Shown here one piece after another: positions 1 to 6,701 of a stretch of DNA of 13,416 nucleotides. The translations under genes were made by a program, and so were the position numbers. Source of the DNA: an uncultured Eubacteriales bacterium (GTDB lineage: Bacteria; Bacillota_I; Bacilli_A; RF39; UBA660); the NCBI GenBank assembly GCA_900313345.1, contig OMQW01000046.1:1-13416 (forward strand). Direction: 5' to 3'. The notes under the pieces were generated by a model. It ran no database searches, was not told the origin of the DNA, and was given only the letters and a program-made list of their open reading frames with translations. The stretch's first letter is position 1. Each line of letters starts with the position of its first letter.

Positions 1-1264
1 CACCCTTATACCAAGCAGGTATTCTATGACCCCACCATAATTGTCTAGAAATACACCAATCATAAGTAATTTCCATCCAGTGATTCAGAGTTTTTTCATA
101 ACGACTTGGAACAAAATGAACTTTAGTATCACTACTCTTTTGATTTTCTAAAACCATATCAGCAAGTGGTCTCATTTTAACAAACCATTGTTTTTTAATC
201 ATAGGTTCAACAATAGCACCAGTTCTTTCACTATGTCCTACTTCATGAACAAGAGGTTCTTCTTTAAGTAATAAGGAAGCATCTTTTAAATCTTTAACAA
301 CAACTTTTCTAGCTTCTTCTCTAGAAAGTCCTTGATATTTTAAAGGAACATTACTATTTAAAGTAGCATTATCATTCATAATCTTAATAACAGGTAAATT
401 ATGTCTTAATCCAACTTCATAATCGTTAGGATCTGATGATGGAGTAATCTTAACAGCACCAGTACCCTTTTCCATATCAGCATGAGGATCAGTTATAATA
501 GGAATAACTCTATCGCATAAAGGAAGTATAACATTCTTACCAACAACATCTTTATATCTAGAATCCTTTTCATTAACAGCAACTGCAGTATCACCAAATA
601 AAGTTTCAGGACGAGTTGTAGCAACATCTAAATAACCACTATGATCTTCAAGTTCATATTTTAAATGATAAAAAGCACTTTTTTCTTCACTATAAATAAC
701 TTCTTCATTAGAAAGAGCAGTTTCAGCAACTGGATCCCAGTTAATAATCTTCTCTCCTCTATATATTAAACCTTCATTATAGTAATCAACAAAAGTCTTT
801 CTAACAGCCTTACTAATACCTTCATCAAGAGTAAATCTTTCCTTAGAATAATCAAGAGAAATACCCATCTTACTCCATTGACTTCTTATAGTATCAGCAT
901 GTTCATGAGTCCATCTCCAGCATTCATCTAAAAATGCCTCTCTTCCAAGTTCATGTTTATCTTTTCCTTGTTCTTCTTTAACCCTCTTAACAACTTTAGC
1001 CTCAGTTGCAATAGCAGCATGATCCATACCAGGAAGCCATAAACAATCATATCCTTCCATTCTCTTATATCTAATAATAATATCTTGTAAGGTAACATCC
1101 CAAGCATGTCCTAAATGAAGTTTACCAGTAACATTAGGTGGTGGTAAAACAATAGAATAATGTTTCTTATTACTATTAGGATCACACTTAAAATATCCCT
1201 TCTTCATCCATTCATCATATCTAAATTCTTCAACTTTTAAATGATCATATTTTTTCTCTAACAT
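1..1264 (-). CDS. valS: Valyl-tRNA synthetase, N-terminal 421 residues (runs off the left edge)
   Basis: This is a class I aminoacyl-tRNA synthetase that charges tRNA-Val with valine using ATP. I translated the minus strand directly. It opens MLEKKYDHLKVEEFRYDEW and carries the HIGH-type signature PPPNVTGKLHLGHAW (HLGH at residues 50-53), then LPGMDHAAIATEAKVV, both typical of ValRS. The CP1 editing domain follows, with TTRPETLFGD and GTGAVKITPSSDPNDYEVG. The editing residues known from Thermus ValRS (Arg and Thr of TRPET, Lys and Thr of KIT, both Asp of DPND) are kept, while the usual His of HDPND is Ser. The KMSKS loop and anticodon-binding domain lie outside the window. The ATG at 1264 has GAGGAG at 1278-1273, 8 nt upstream, and overlaps the HD gene's stop by 7 nt, so the two are co-transcribed behind a T-box. 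Identification is very secure. Confidence 0.97.
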   Translation of the reverse strand, partial: MLEKKYDHLKVEEFRYDEWMKKGYFKCDPNSNKKHYSIVLPPPNVTGKLHLGHAWDVTLQDIIIRYKRMEGYDCLWLPGMDHAAIATEAKVVKRVKEEQGKDKHELGREAFLDECWRWTHEHADTIRSQWSKMGISLDYSKERFTLDEGISKAVRKTFVDYYNEGLIYRGEKIINWDPVAETALSNEEVIYSEEKSAFYHLKYELEDHSGYLDVATTRPETLFGDTAVAVNEKDSRYKDVVGKNVILPLCDRVIPIITDPHADMEKGTGAVKITPSSDPNDYEVGLRHNLPVIKIMNDNATLNSNVPLKYQGLSREEARKVVVKDLKDASLLLKEEPLVHEVGHSERTGAIVEPMIKKQWFVKMRPLADMVLENQKSSDTKVHFVPSRYEKTLNHWMEITYDWCISRQLWWGHRIPAWYKG

Positions 1265-1995
1265 GATATCATCTCCTCTATATATTTATTAACTTCTTTC
1301 CCCATTCTTTTAAGTTCTCTCTTACAATTTACATTATTAGTCTTATTAATATATTTAAGAATTAATTTATCCATTAATTTACTTTCTTTTAAATACTTAT
1401 AAGTATACTTATAATTAAAATCAAATATAAAGCACACCCACACGACAAATCTATCAGCCTTAGTCTTCTTGTTTTTTAAATTTAAAAGCTCATGCTTATT
1501 AAAAGATTCAATCGCTTTACTTGATATAAAATCATCCCCTATATCAAGTTCTATATTACCAAGAAGTGCATTATTTAATATATCAATCTTATCACTATCT
1601 CTAACTATTTTAACTATGTTGTAATATTTATTATCTTCTAACTTATCAAGTGTACCATGATATTTACAAGTAAGTAAACAACTCTTTTTCTTAAAAGAAT
1701 CATCAGTAAACTTATCAATTAAATTATCATTAATTAAAACCTCTACTCCAATATCACCATGATATTTACTTTTACTATCCACAAAAGTCTTATACCTATG
1801 AAACTGTTCAAATCTCCCTATATCATGAAGTAAAGAAGATAAATAAACAGTATCTTTTAAATCATCATCATAATTTAAATCATCAGCAATCTTTAAAGCA
1901 AATGAAGAAACCCTAACAGAATGATCAATCTTATATTTACATTCTTTATAAGGATACTTATTACAATAATCTAAAAACTTTTTATAATAGTCCAT
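1258..1995 (-). CDS. HD-domain protein (putative metal-dependent phosphohydrolase), first gene of the T-box operon
   Basis: This 245-aa soluble protein has HD-superfamily metal-ligand spacing: H25 in YKIDHSVRVS, H57-D58 in SSLLHDIGRF, H79 and H113 each in a KYHG context, and D134/D138 in VRDSDKID. Proteins of this superfamily are usually phosphohydrolases acting on nucleotides or phosphate esters; the substrate cannot be read here. The C-terminal 60 residues are basic with no recognisable domain. I chose ATG 1995 because TTGGAGG (2006-2000) lies 4 nt upstream. The open frame extends to 2052, but that extension is the T-box and terminator, not protein. The stop overlaps the valS start by 7 nt. 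It is transcribed only when the valine T-box reads through, so its level should follow tRNA-Val charging. The family assignment is firm; the role is unknown. Confidence 0.85.
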   Translation of the reverse strand: MDYYKKFLDYCNKYPYKECKYKIDHSVRVSSFALKIADDLNYDDDLKDTVYLSSLLHDIGRFEQFHRYKTFVDSKSKYHGDIGVEVLINDNLIDKFTDDSFKKKSCLLTCKYHGTLDKLEDNKYYNIVKIVRDSDKIDILNNALLGNIELDIGDDFISSKAIESFNKHELLNLKNKKTKADRFVVWVCFIFDFNYKYTYKYLKESKLMDKLILKYINKTNNVNCKRELKRMGKEVNKYIEEMISC

Positions 1996-2009
1996 AATTC
2001 CTCCAATAT

Positions 2010-2041
2010 AAAAATCTTTCAATCCATAAGGACGAAAGATT
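2010..2041 (-). terminator. Regulated intrinsic terminator of the T-box leader
   Basis: AATCTTTC plus GTCC pairs with GGAT plus GAAAGATT around a TTAT loop, giving 12 bp with one bulged T, followed directly by a T run. Its 5' arm overlaps the GAATC that the antiterminator needs, so the two structures exclude each other, as expected for a T-box attenuator. Confidence 0.9.
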
Positions 2042-2207
2042 CGTGGTACCACCTTAATTTGTTATTAAATAATAACCTCAAGAATCTAGTAAAGAAGATT
2101 AACCTAAAAAACTCTACTGCAACTAAATACATTCTATCTAACTATTTCCACCAAACATAGTCTCTCTAAAAGAATCAAATATATCCCCTCAGCTTCATCG
2201 CTTCAAT
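2010..2207 (-). promoter_or_regulatory. T-box riboswitch leader (valine type) controlling the HD gene and valS
   Basis: T-box leaders bind uncharged tRNA and choose between terminator and antiterminator. On the minus strand the conserved T-box AAGGTGGTACCACG lies at 2055-2042. Its UGGU pairs with an ACCA acceptor end, which fits discriminator A73 as in tRNA-Val. Stem I shows GCGATGAAGC (2201-2192), an AGAGAG bulge motif near 2166 and a distal hairpin ACTAT...ATAGT with GGTGG in its loop (2161-2141). An antiterminator can form between GATTC (2086-2082) and GAATC (2042-2038), plus GGT with ACC. A small hairpin (2076-2061) lies between the arms. GTA at 2130-2128 (or 2117-2115) could be the valine specifier; I cannot settle which by eye. 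The downstream valS supports valine. Confidence 0.93.
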
Positions 2208-2213
2208 AAACAT

Positions 2214-2242
2214 ATTATATAATAATTAAAATGCAAGTGCAA
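2214..2242 (-). promoter_or_regulatory. SigA-type promoter of the T-box/HD/valS operon
   Basis: On the minus strand TTGCAC (2242-2237) is followed after exactly 17 bp by a perfect TATAAT (2219-2214). Transcription should start near 2207, just before the stem I sequence of the T-box. Confidence 0.85.
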
Positions 2243-2254
2243 GAAAAATATGAT
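2226..2254 (+). promoter_or_regulatory. Possible promoter of tmcAL, overlapping the divergent operon promoter
   Basis: TTAAAA (2226-2231), 17 bp, TATGAT (2249-2254) on plus. The -35 match is poor and the predicted start falls near 2261, very close to the AAAGGAG site, so this is tentative. TATAAT on plus at 2218-2223 is an alternative -10. Confidence 0.3.
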
Positions 2255-2277
2255 AAAATAAAAAAGGAGTTGATATT

Positions 2278-3399
2278 ATGGCAGTAGGACTAATAGCAGA
2301 ATATAATCCATTTCATAATGGACATTTATACCAAATAAATAAAATAAGGCAAATGTATCCAGAAGAAGAAATAGTTTTAATACTATCAGGAAACTTTACA
2401 GAACGTGGAGATGTTTCAATAATAGATAAATGGACTAAAACTAAAATAGCTAAAGAAAATAATATAGATTTAATAATAGAATTACCTATTATTTATAGTA
2501 TCCAATCAGCAGACTATTTTGCAAAAGGTTCTATAGAAATATTAAATGCTTTAAAAGTAAATAAACTAGTATTTGGTTCAGAACTAGATGATATAGAATT
2601 ATTAACAGAAATTGCTAAATCACAAATAAATAATAATGAACTAGATAAACTAACTAAAATCTATGGAAGAATGGGATATAATTATCCAACATCCCTATCT
2701 AATGCTATATATGATATAACAGGTAAAAAAGTAGATACACCTAATGACCTATTAGGTATATCATATATAAAAGAAATATTAAAAAATAATTATAATATAA
2801 AACCAGTATTAATAAAAAGAACAAATGACTATCATAATAAAGATATAAATGAAATATCTAGTGGTGAAGCAATAAGAAAAGCTCTAAAGGATAATAAAGA
2901 AATTAAATCATCAGTTCCAATAGAAACATATAATAATTTAAATAATCTTCACTTTATAGATGACTATTTTCCACTATTAAAATATAAAGTATTAACAGAA
3001 AAAGATCTATCTATATATCATGAAGTAAATGAAGGAATAGAAAATAAAATAAAAAAAGAAATATTAAACTCTAATAATTATGATGAATTAATAAATAATG
3101 TTAAATCAAAAAGATATACTTATAATAAAATAAAAAGAATACTTCTTTATATATTATTAAATATAACTAAAGAAGAATCTAATAAACTAAATAGTTGGAA
3201 CTATGTAAGAATATTAGGATTTAATGAAAAAGGTAAAAACTATCTAAATAAAGTAAAAAAAGATTGTCCTTTAAAAATAATAAGTAAATTTGAAAGAAAC
3301 AATAGTTTACTAAGTCTAGAACTAAGAGCAACAACTATATACTCTCTACCCCATAATGAAATAGAATTAATTAATAAAGAATATAAGAATAATTTATAA
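2278..3399 (+). CDS. tmcAL: tRNA(Met) cytidine acetate ligase (TmcAL, YlbM family)
   Basis: TmcAL makes N4-acetylcytidine at the wobble position (C34) of elongator tRNA-Met from acetate and ATP through an acetyl-adenylate, which helps AUG decoding. The N terminus GLIAEYNPFHNGHLYQI holds the nucleotidyltransferase HxGH motif (H13-N-G-H16). It is followed by SGNFTERGDVSIIDKWTK, IDLIIELP and QSADYFAKGSIEIL in family order. A second ATP-contact segment, SSGEAIRKAL, lies near residue 200. In the usual GNFxQRGEP block this copy has ERGDV, a mild variation. At 373 aa it is slightly shorter than Bacillus TmcAL (about 415), mostly in the C-terminal half, which is rich in Asn, Lys and Ile. GGAG lies 8 nt before ATG 2278. 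It stands alone, divergent from the T-box operon and convergent with pyk. The family is clear; activity is inferred from it. Confidence 0.93.
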   Translation: MAVGLIAEYNPFHNGHLYQINKIRQMYPEEEIVLILSGNFTERGDVSIIDKWTKTKIAKENNIDLIIELPIIYSIQSADYFAKGSIEILNALKVNKLVFGSELDDIELLTEIAKSQINNNELDKLTKIYGRMGYNYPTSLSNAIYDITGKKVDTPNDLLGISYIKEILKNNYNIKPVLIKRTNDYHNKDINEISSGEAIRKALKDNKEIKSSVPIETYNNLNNLHFIDDYFPLLKYKVLTEKDLSIYHEVNEGIENKIKKEILNSNNYDELINNVKSKRYTYNKIKRILLYILLNITKEESNKLNSWNYVRILGFNEKGKNYLNKVKKDCPLKIISKFERNNSLLSLELRATTIYSLPHNEIELINKEYKNNL

Positions 3400-3427
3400 A
3401 TTGAACTGATAAAATAAAAGTAGACAC

Positions 3428-3452
3428 AAAAAAAGAATTACTTTCGTAATCC
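3428..3452 (-). terminator. Intrinsic terminator of pyk
   Basis: Just after the pyk stop, minus-strand GGATTAC, a GAAA tetraloop and GTAATTC form a 7-bp stem (one G-T pair) followed by seven T. On plus the hairpin is followed by TTATTTTA, so it may also weakly stop tmcAL transcripts. Confidence 0.85.
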
Positions 3453-4862
3453 TTATTTTATAACTTCTACCTTCATGAAGTTAGTAGTTTTTTCTTTAGT
3501 AGCAGGGAATCCACCAGTAATAACTAAAGTATCACCAGGAACTAATCCAAGCATTTCTTGAGTACTTTCAACAGCACTTTCAATTACTTCATCGATAGTA
3601 TCAAACTTCTTATCAAGTACTGGATATACACCATAGTTAAGAGCTAAAGAATGAGCTACATCTTTATTAACACATGGAGCAACAATAACTGTTTGAGGTT
3701 TTAAATTACTTATCTTGCAAGCAGTATAACCACTAATTGTAGCAGTAACAATTGCTTTAGCAGAAAGTGAGTTAGCACAATCAATAACAGCTCTACTCAT
3801 AGCTTCAGTAACATCATTTTCATCATCATAATTAAATTTATGAGAATAATCATAATTTTTTTCAGCTTCATTTGCAATAGTAGCCATATATCTAACAGCT
3901 TCAATTGGATAAGCTCCCATTGTAGTTTCACCACTAAGCATAACAGCATCACAACCATCAAGTACTGCATTAGCAATATCAGATACTTCTGCACGAGTTG
4001 GTCTAGCAGCAGTATACATAGATGCAAGCATTTCAGTAGCAACTACACAGATTTTACTCTTTTCACGACATTTTTTAACAATCATTTTTTGGTAAGTAGG
4101 TAATTTTTCCATTGGAACTTCAACACCTAAATCACCACGAGCAACCATGATACCATCAGATAAATCAATTATTTCATCAATATTTTCAATACCAGTTTGA
4201 GTTTCTATCTTAGAAATAATCTTCATTTCTGGTCTACCATATTTTTCAAGTAAAGCTCTTAAATCTCTAACATTTTGTGCAGTTGAAACGAAACTTGCTG
4301 ATAAGAAATCACCCTTATGTTCACAAGCATATTTAATATCTTCTTCATCTACTTCATTAATGAATTTCATACCTAAATCAACGCCAGGAACATTAACACC
4401 ACGACGAGATTTAATAGTTCCACCTGCAAAAATCTTACAAGTTAAACCTTTTTCATCTTTATCAGTTACTTCTAATCTTAATAAACCATCTTCTATTAAA
4501 ACATTATCTCCAACATTAATATTATCAATAACTTCTGGATGATTGAAACTAATAGCTTCACTAGTTCCTAGGACAGGTTCCTTAAGTATTCTTATACTTT
4601 CTCCATTTTTTAATGTAATAATTCCATCTTTGAAATCACACGTTCTAAGATCTGGTCCTTTTGTATCATATAATAGACCAATATTACATCCTTCTTCTTC
4701 ATTGAAGTATCTAACGTCTTCTTCTACTGTATGTCTTTCTTCTAAAGTTGCATGAGAAAAGTTAACACGGCATACATTCATACCGCTTTTAATCATTTCA
4801 CGCATTACATCTTTATCGTAACTAGCAGGACCGATACTACAAATAATTTTAGTCTTCTTCAT
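3453..4862 (-). CDS. pyk: Pyruvate kinase
   Basis: Converts phosphoenolpyruvate and ADP to pyruvate and ATP in the last step of glycolysis. At 469 aa it is the short form, without the extra C-terminal PEP-utiliser domain of Bacillus PykA (about 585 aa). Seen in order: TKIICSIGP; R32, N34, S36 and H37 in CRVNFSHA; DTKGPDLRT (66-74); a B domain at about 70-170; K218 and E220 in KIISKIE; MVARGDLGVE (239-248); T276 in ATEMLAS; RPTRAEVSDIANAVLDG; MLSGETTMG. The residue matching rabbit Glu117, which tracks with potassium dependence, is Asp71 here rather than Glu or Lys. ATG 4862 is preferred, with AAGGAG (4876-4871) 8 nt upstream. A GTG at 4871 in the same frame sits inside that ribosome binding site. 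It has its own promoter and terminator. Confidence 0.97.
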   Translation of the reverse strand: MKKTKIICSIGPASYDKDVMREMIKSGMNVCRVNFSHATLEERHTVEEDVRYFNEEEGCNIGLLYDTKGPDLRTCDFKDGIITLKNGESIRILKEPVLGTSEAISFNHPEVIDNINVGDNVLIEDGLLRLEVTDKDEKGLTCKIFAGGTIKSRRGVNVPGVDLGMKFINEVDEEDIKYACEHKGDFLSASFVSTAQNVRDLRALLEKYGRPEMKIISKIETQTGIENIDEIIDLSDGIMVARGDLGVEVPMEKLPTYQKMIVKKCREKSKICVVATEMLASMYTAARPTRAEVSDIANAVLDGCDAVMLSGETTMGAYPIEAVRYMATIANEAEKNYDYSHKFNYDDENDVTEAMSRAVIDCANSLSAKAIVTATISGYTACKISNLKPQTVIVAPCVNKDVAHSLALNYGVYPVLDKKFDTIDEVIESAVESTQEMLGLVPGDTLVITGGFPATKEKTTNFMKVEVIK

Positions 4863-4894
4863 TTTTATCACTCCTTAAAAAAATCGACTACTAA

Positions 4895-4923
4895 ATTATA
4901 CAACAAAAAAAAGTGTAAAACAA
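4895..4923 (-). promoter_or_regulatory. pyk promoter, starting inside the upstream operon's terminator
   Basis: Minus-strand TTGTTT (4923-4918), 17 bp, perfect TATAAT (4900-4895). The -35 lies in the loop and first stem base of the hairpin at 4905-4932 that ends the polA-mutM operon. The predicted start is near 4888. Confidence 0.7.
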
Positions 4924-4932
4924 CACTTTTTT
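4905..4932 (-). terminator. Intrinsic terminator of the polA-mutM operon (symmetrical)
   Basis: AAAAAAGTGT and ACACTTTTTT form a 10-bp stem around a 6-nt loop, with eight T in a row on the minus strand. It lies 25 nt after the stop of the 71-aa gene and upstream of pyk, so it separates the two transcription units. Confidence 0.85.
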
Positions 4933-4957
4933 CGTTAGTTTTAAAGAAAATAACCTA

Positions 4958-5173
4958 TTATTTACGTTTTTTACTAACCTCTTGTAATTTAGAATCATTT
5001 TCATTAAAAATATAGTTTAAAAAAGCTGCTACTTCATCAAAATCTTCACTTTGTAAAAACTTTTCATAACGCTTCTTCATTTCAATATAACTTTCTTTTC
5101 TATTATTTTCTTTATTATCAAAATCCATAACAGTTTTAAATATGTCAAAAGGTACTTGTTCTTCTTTTTTCAT
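4958..5173 (-). CDS. Unknown 71-aa charged protein, last gene of the polA-mutM operon
   Basis: I do not recognise this family. The product (MKKEEQVPFDIFKTVMDF...) is small, soluble and highly charged, rich in Glu, Asp and Lys, with no Cys, no His and no membrane segment. It looks largely helical, with a centre EMKKRYEKFLQSEDFDEVAA and a basic tail ending KKRK. ATG 5173 is preferred over an in-frame GTG at 5191, because the GTG has no ribosome binding site while AGGA lies about 9 nt before the ATG. The ATG also forms a 4-nt ATGA overlap with the mutM stop, the usual sign of translational coupling. The terminator follows 25 nt after its stop. Being coupled to mutM suggests a repair-related accessory role, but nothing in the protein itself shows one. 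Confidence 0.7.
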   Translation of the reverse strand: MKKEEQVPFDIFKTVMDFDNKENNRKESYIEMKKRYEKFLQSEDFDEVAAFLNYIFNENDSKLQEVSKKRK

Positions 5174-6000
5174 CGTCTTTTTTCCTGACACTTAGGGCAG
5201 TAATAACTCCCTCTTCCATTTATTTTTTCTTTAACTATACTAGTTCCACAATTAGGACAAACTCCCTTATCTTTACCATGAATTAATAATTCATTTTGAA
5301 AAAGTCCATGTACTCCTTCTTCTGATGTAAATGATCTAATAGTAGTACCACCTTTTTCTATCGCTTTATTAAGTATTATTCTAGTATTATCAATAATATT
5401 AATACAATCATCAATATTTAAACTAGAAGCCTTTCTATAAGGATTAATTCTAGAATAAAATAATATTTCATCATCATATATATTACCAATACCAGTAATA
5501 ATAGATTGATCTAACAATACAGTCTTAATAAATTTATTATTATTTTTAAACTTAGCAAGTAAATATTCTGGAGTTAATGAATCTGAATCAAACTCTAATC
5601 CTAAATCTTTTAAAGGTGTATCAAGAAGTACTCTAGTTTTTAATGCTAAATACATCTTACCAAATTTTCTAACATCATGATAACGCATTTCTATATTATT
5701 ATCTAAAGTAAATATAACATGTTCATGTTTATTTATTTCTTCTCCAATCTCTCTAAATGTAAATTTACCTTCCATTCTAAGATGAATAAGTAAATAATAT
5801 TTATCAAGATCAAATACTAAGAACTTTCCTCTAGTTCTAACATCATGTATAACTTCACCAATAAGTTCTTCTTCAAAACTCTCTTTAGAAGGAAATGCTA
5901 TAATATTATCCCAAAGAACTTTAACACTAGTAATTTTTTTATTTAATATTTTTCTTTTTAAACTGTTGGCAACTGTAATTACTTCTGGTTTTTCAGGCAT
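5170..6000 (-). CDS. mutM: Formamidopyrimidine-DNA glycosylase (Fpg/MutM)
   Basis: A bifunctional glycosylase/AP lyase that removes 8-oxoguanine and Fapy lesions in base excision repair. It begins MPEKPEV, so Pro2 (the Schiff-base nucleophile after Met removal) and Glu3 are present. This fixes ATG 6000 as the start, since an upstream GTG at 6009 would bury the proline. Also seen: K59 in RTRGKF, HLRMEG (73-78), YHDVRKFG with R111 and F113 (the intercalating residues), GIGNIYDDEILF, and a C-terminal zinc finger C248-x2-C251-x16-C268-x2-C271 with R263 in GRGSYYCPKC. Lys4 replaces the common Leu or Gly. Length is 276 aa, as usual. GGTGA lies 5 nt before the ATG and overlaps the upstream gene's stop. 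Identification is secure. Confidence 0.96.
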   Translation of the reverse strand: MPEKPEVITVANSLKRKILNKKITSVKVLWDNIIAFPSKESFEEELIGEVIHDVRTRGKFLVFDLDKYYLLIHLRMEGKFTFREIGEEINKHEHVIFTLDNNIEMRYHDVRKFGKMYLALKTRVLLDTPLKDLGLEFDSDSLTPEYLLAKFKNNNKFIKTVLLDQSIITGIGNIYDDEILFYSRINPYRKASSLNIDDCINIIDNTRIILNKAIEKGGTTIRSFTSEEGVHGLFQNELLIHGKDKGVCPNCGTSIVKEKINGRGSYYCPKCQEKRR

Positions 6001-6005
6001 TAATA

Positions 6006-6701
6006 TCACCTTCTTTTCATTCTTTCTATATCTTCAGCATCTTGGAATTTAATTAATGAACTAAAATATTCCTTATCAAATATAGAACCTCTTATAAAAT
6101 TATTACCATCTGTACCTAATCTAATAAATCTATTAAACATCATGTTATCACTGATTTTATTAATCATTTTATTATTATAATCTTCACAAACACTATTATA
6201 ATATTTTTCTATATCACAATTTCTAACCCCATATAATATATCCATATATGTATCACTAATCTCATCATAACAACTACTAGCAAAGAAAGTAACATCTGTA
6301 TTAAATAATTTAGGTTCATTATGATCACCAAACCCACTATATATTAAATTAAGTTCTTTTTCATAAGCACTATTAAAATTAAGCTTAGTTTTTTCAAAAG
6401 TACTTAAAGTATTTTTAGGAATAATAATTCTCATACTAATAGGTTTACTATTAAGAGGTAATATTCTATAAAAAGAACTATTATTACTTCTAAATCTTTT
6501 AGCTCTTTGTTCTCTAGTTTCAAAAGATACTAAACCATCAAAAGTATAATGTTCTAAAGGAATATTAGTAATAGCTTGACTATCAATATTCTTTCTCTTT
6601 TCATCAGGACTTTGATAATATGTATCTAAATTTAAATATGTATATTCAGAAGGTAAATCTATAAAATTTAATCCTCTTAATACTTCAACTTCTTTTCTCA
6701 T
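6006..6701 (-). CDS. Unknown 231-aa protein between polA and mutM
   Basis: I do not recognise this protein. It is soluble, without signal peptide or membrane helix. It has a basic N-terminal stretch (ETREQRAKRFR near residues 62-72), a beta-rich middle with PISMRIIIPKN, a segment SGFGDHNEPKLFNTDVTFFA, and a C terminus ending ERMKRR. Only three Cys, scattered; no zinc finger, P-loop or nuclease motif that I can identify. Its ATG shares one base with the polA stop (TAATG), and GAGG (6712-6709) lies 7 nt upstream inside polA, so translation is coupled. mutM starts 5 nt after its stop. In many Bacillota polA is followed directly by mutM and coaE; this is not CoaE. Context suggests a replication or repair accessory, but that is inference only. 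Confidence 0.75.
   Translation of the reverse strand: MRKEVEVLRGLNFIDLPSEYTYLNLDTYYQSPDEKRKNIDSQAITNIPLEHYTFDGLVSFETREQRAKRFRSNNSSFYRILPLNSKPISMRIIIPKNTLSTFEKTKLNFNSAYEKELNLIYSGFGDHNEPKLFNTDVTFFASSCYDEISDTYMDILYGVRNCDIEKYYNSVCEDYNNKMINKISDNMMFNRFIRLGTDGNNFIRGSIFDKEYFSSLIKFQDAEDIERMKRR

Noticed and set aside
3797..4755. Several open frames of 60-87 codons on both strands inside pyk (3797-4042 minus, 3840-4103, 4360-4542 and 4543-4755 plus)
   Set aside because: They lie wholly inside the well-conserved pyruvate kinase gene, have biased low-complexity products and no ribosome binding sites, so they are other-frame shadows.
4752..5015. 87-codon open frame on plus across the pyk start and the terminator
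   Set aside because: It overlaps the start of pyk, its promoter, a terminator and the end of the 71-aa gene, and has no ribosome binding site.
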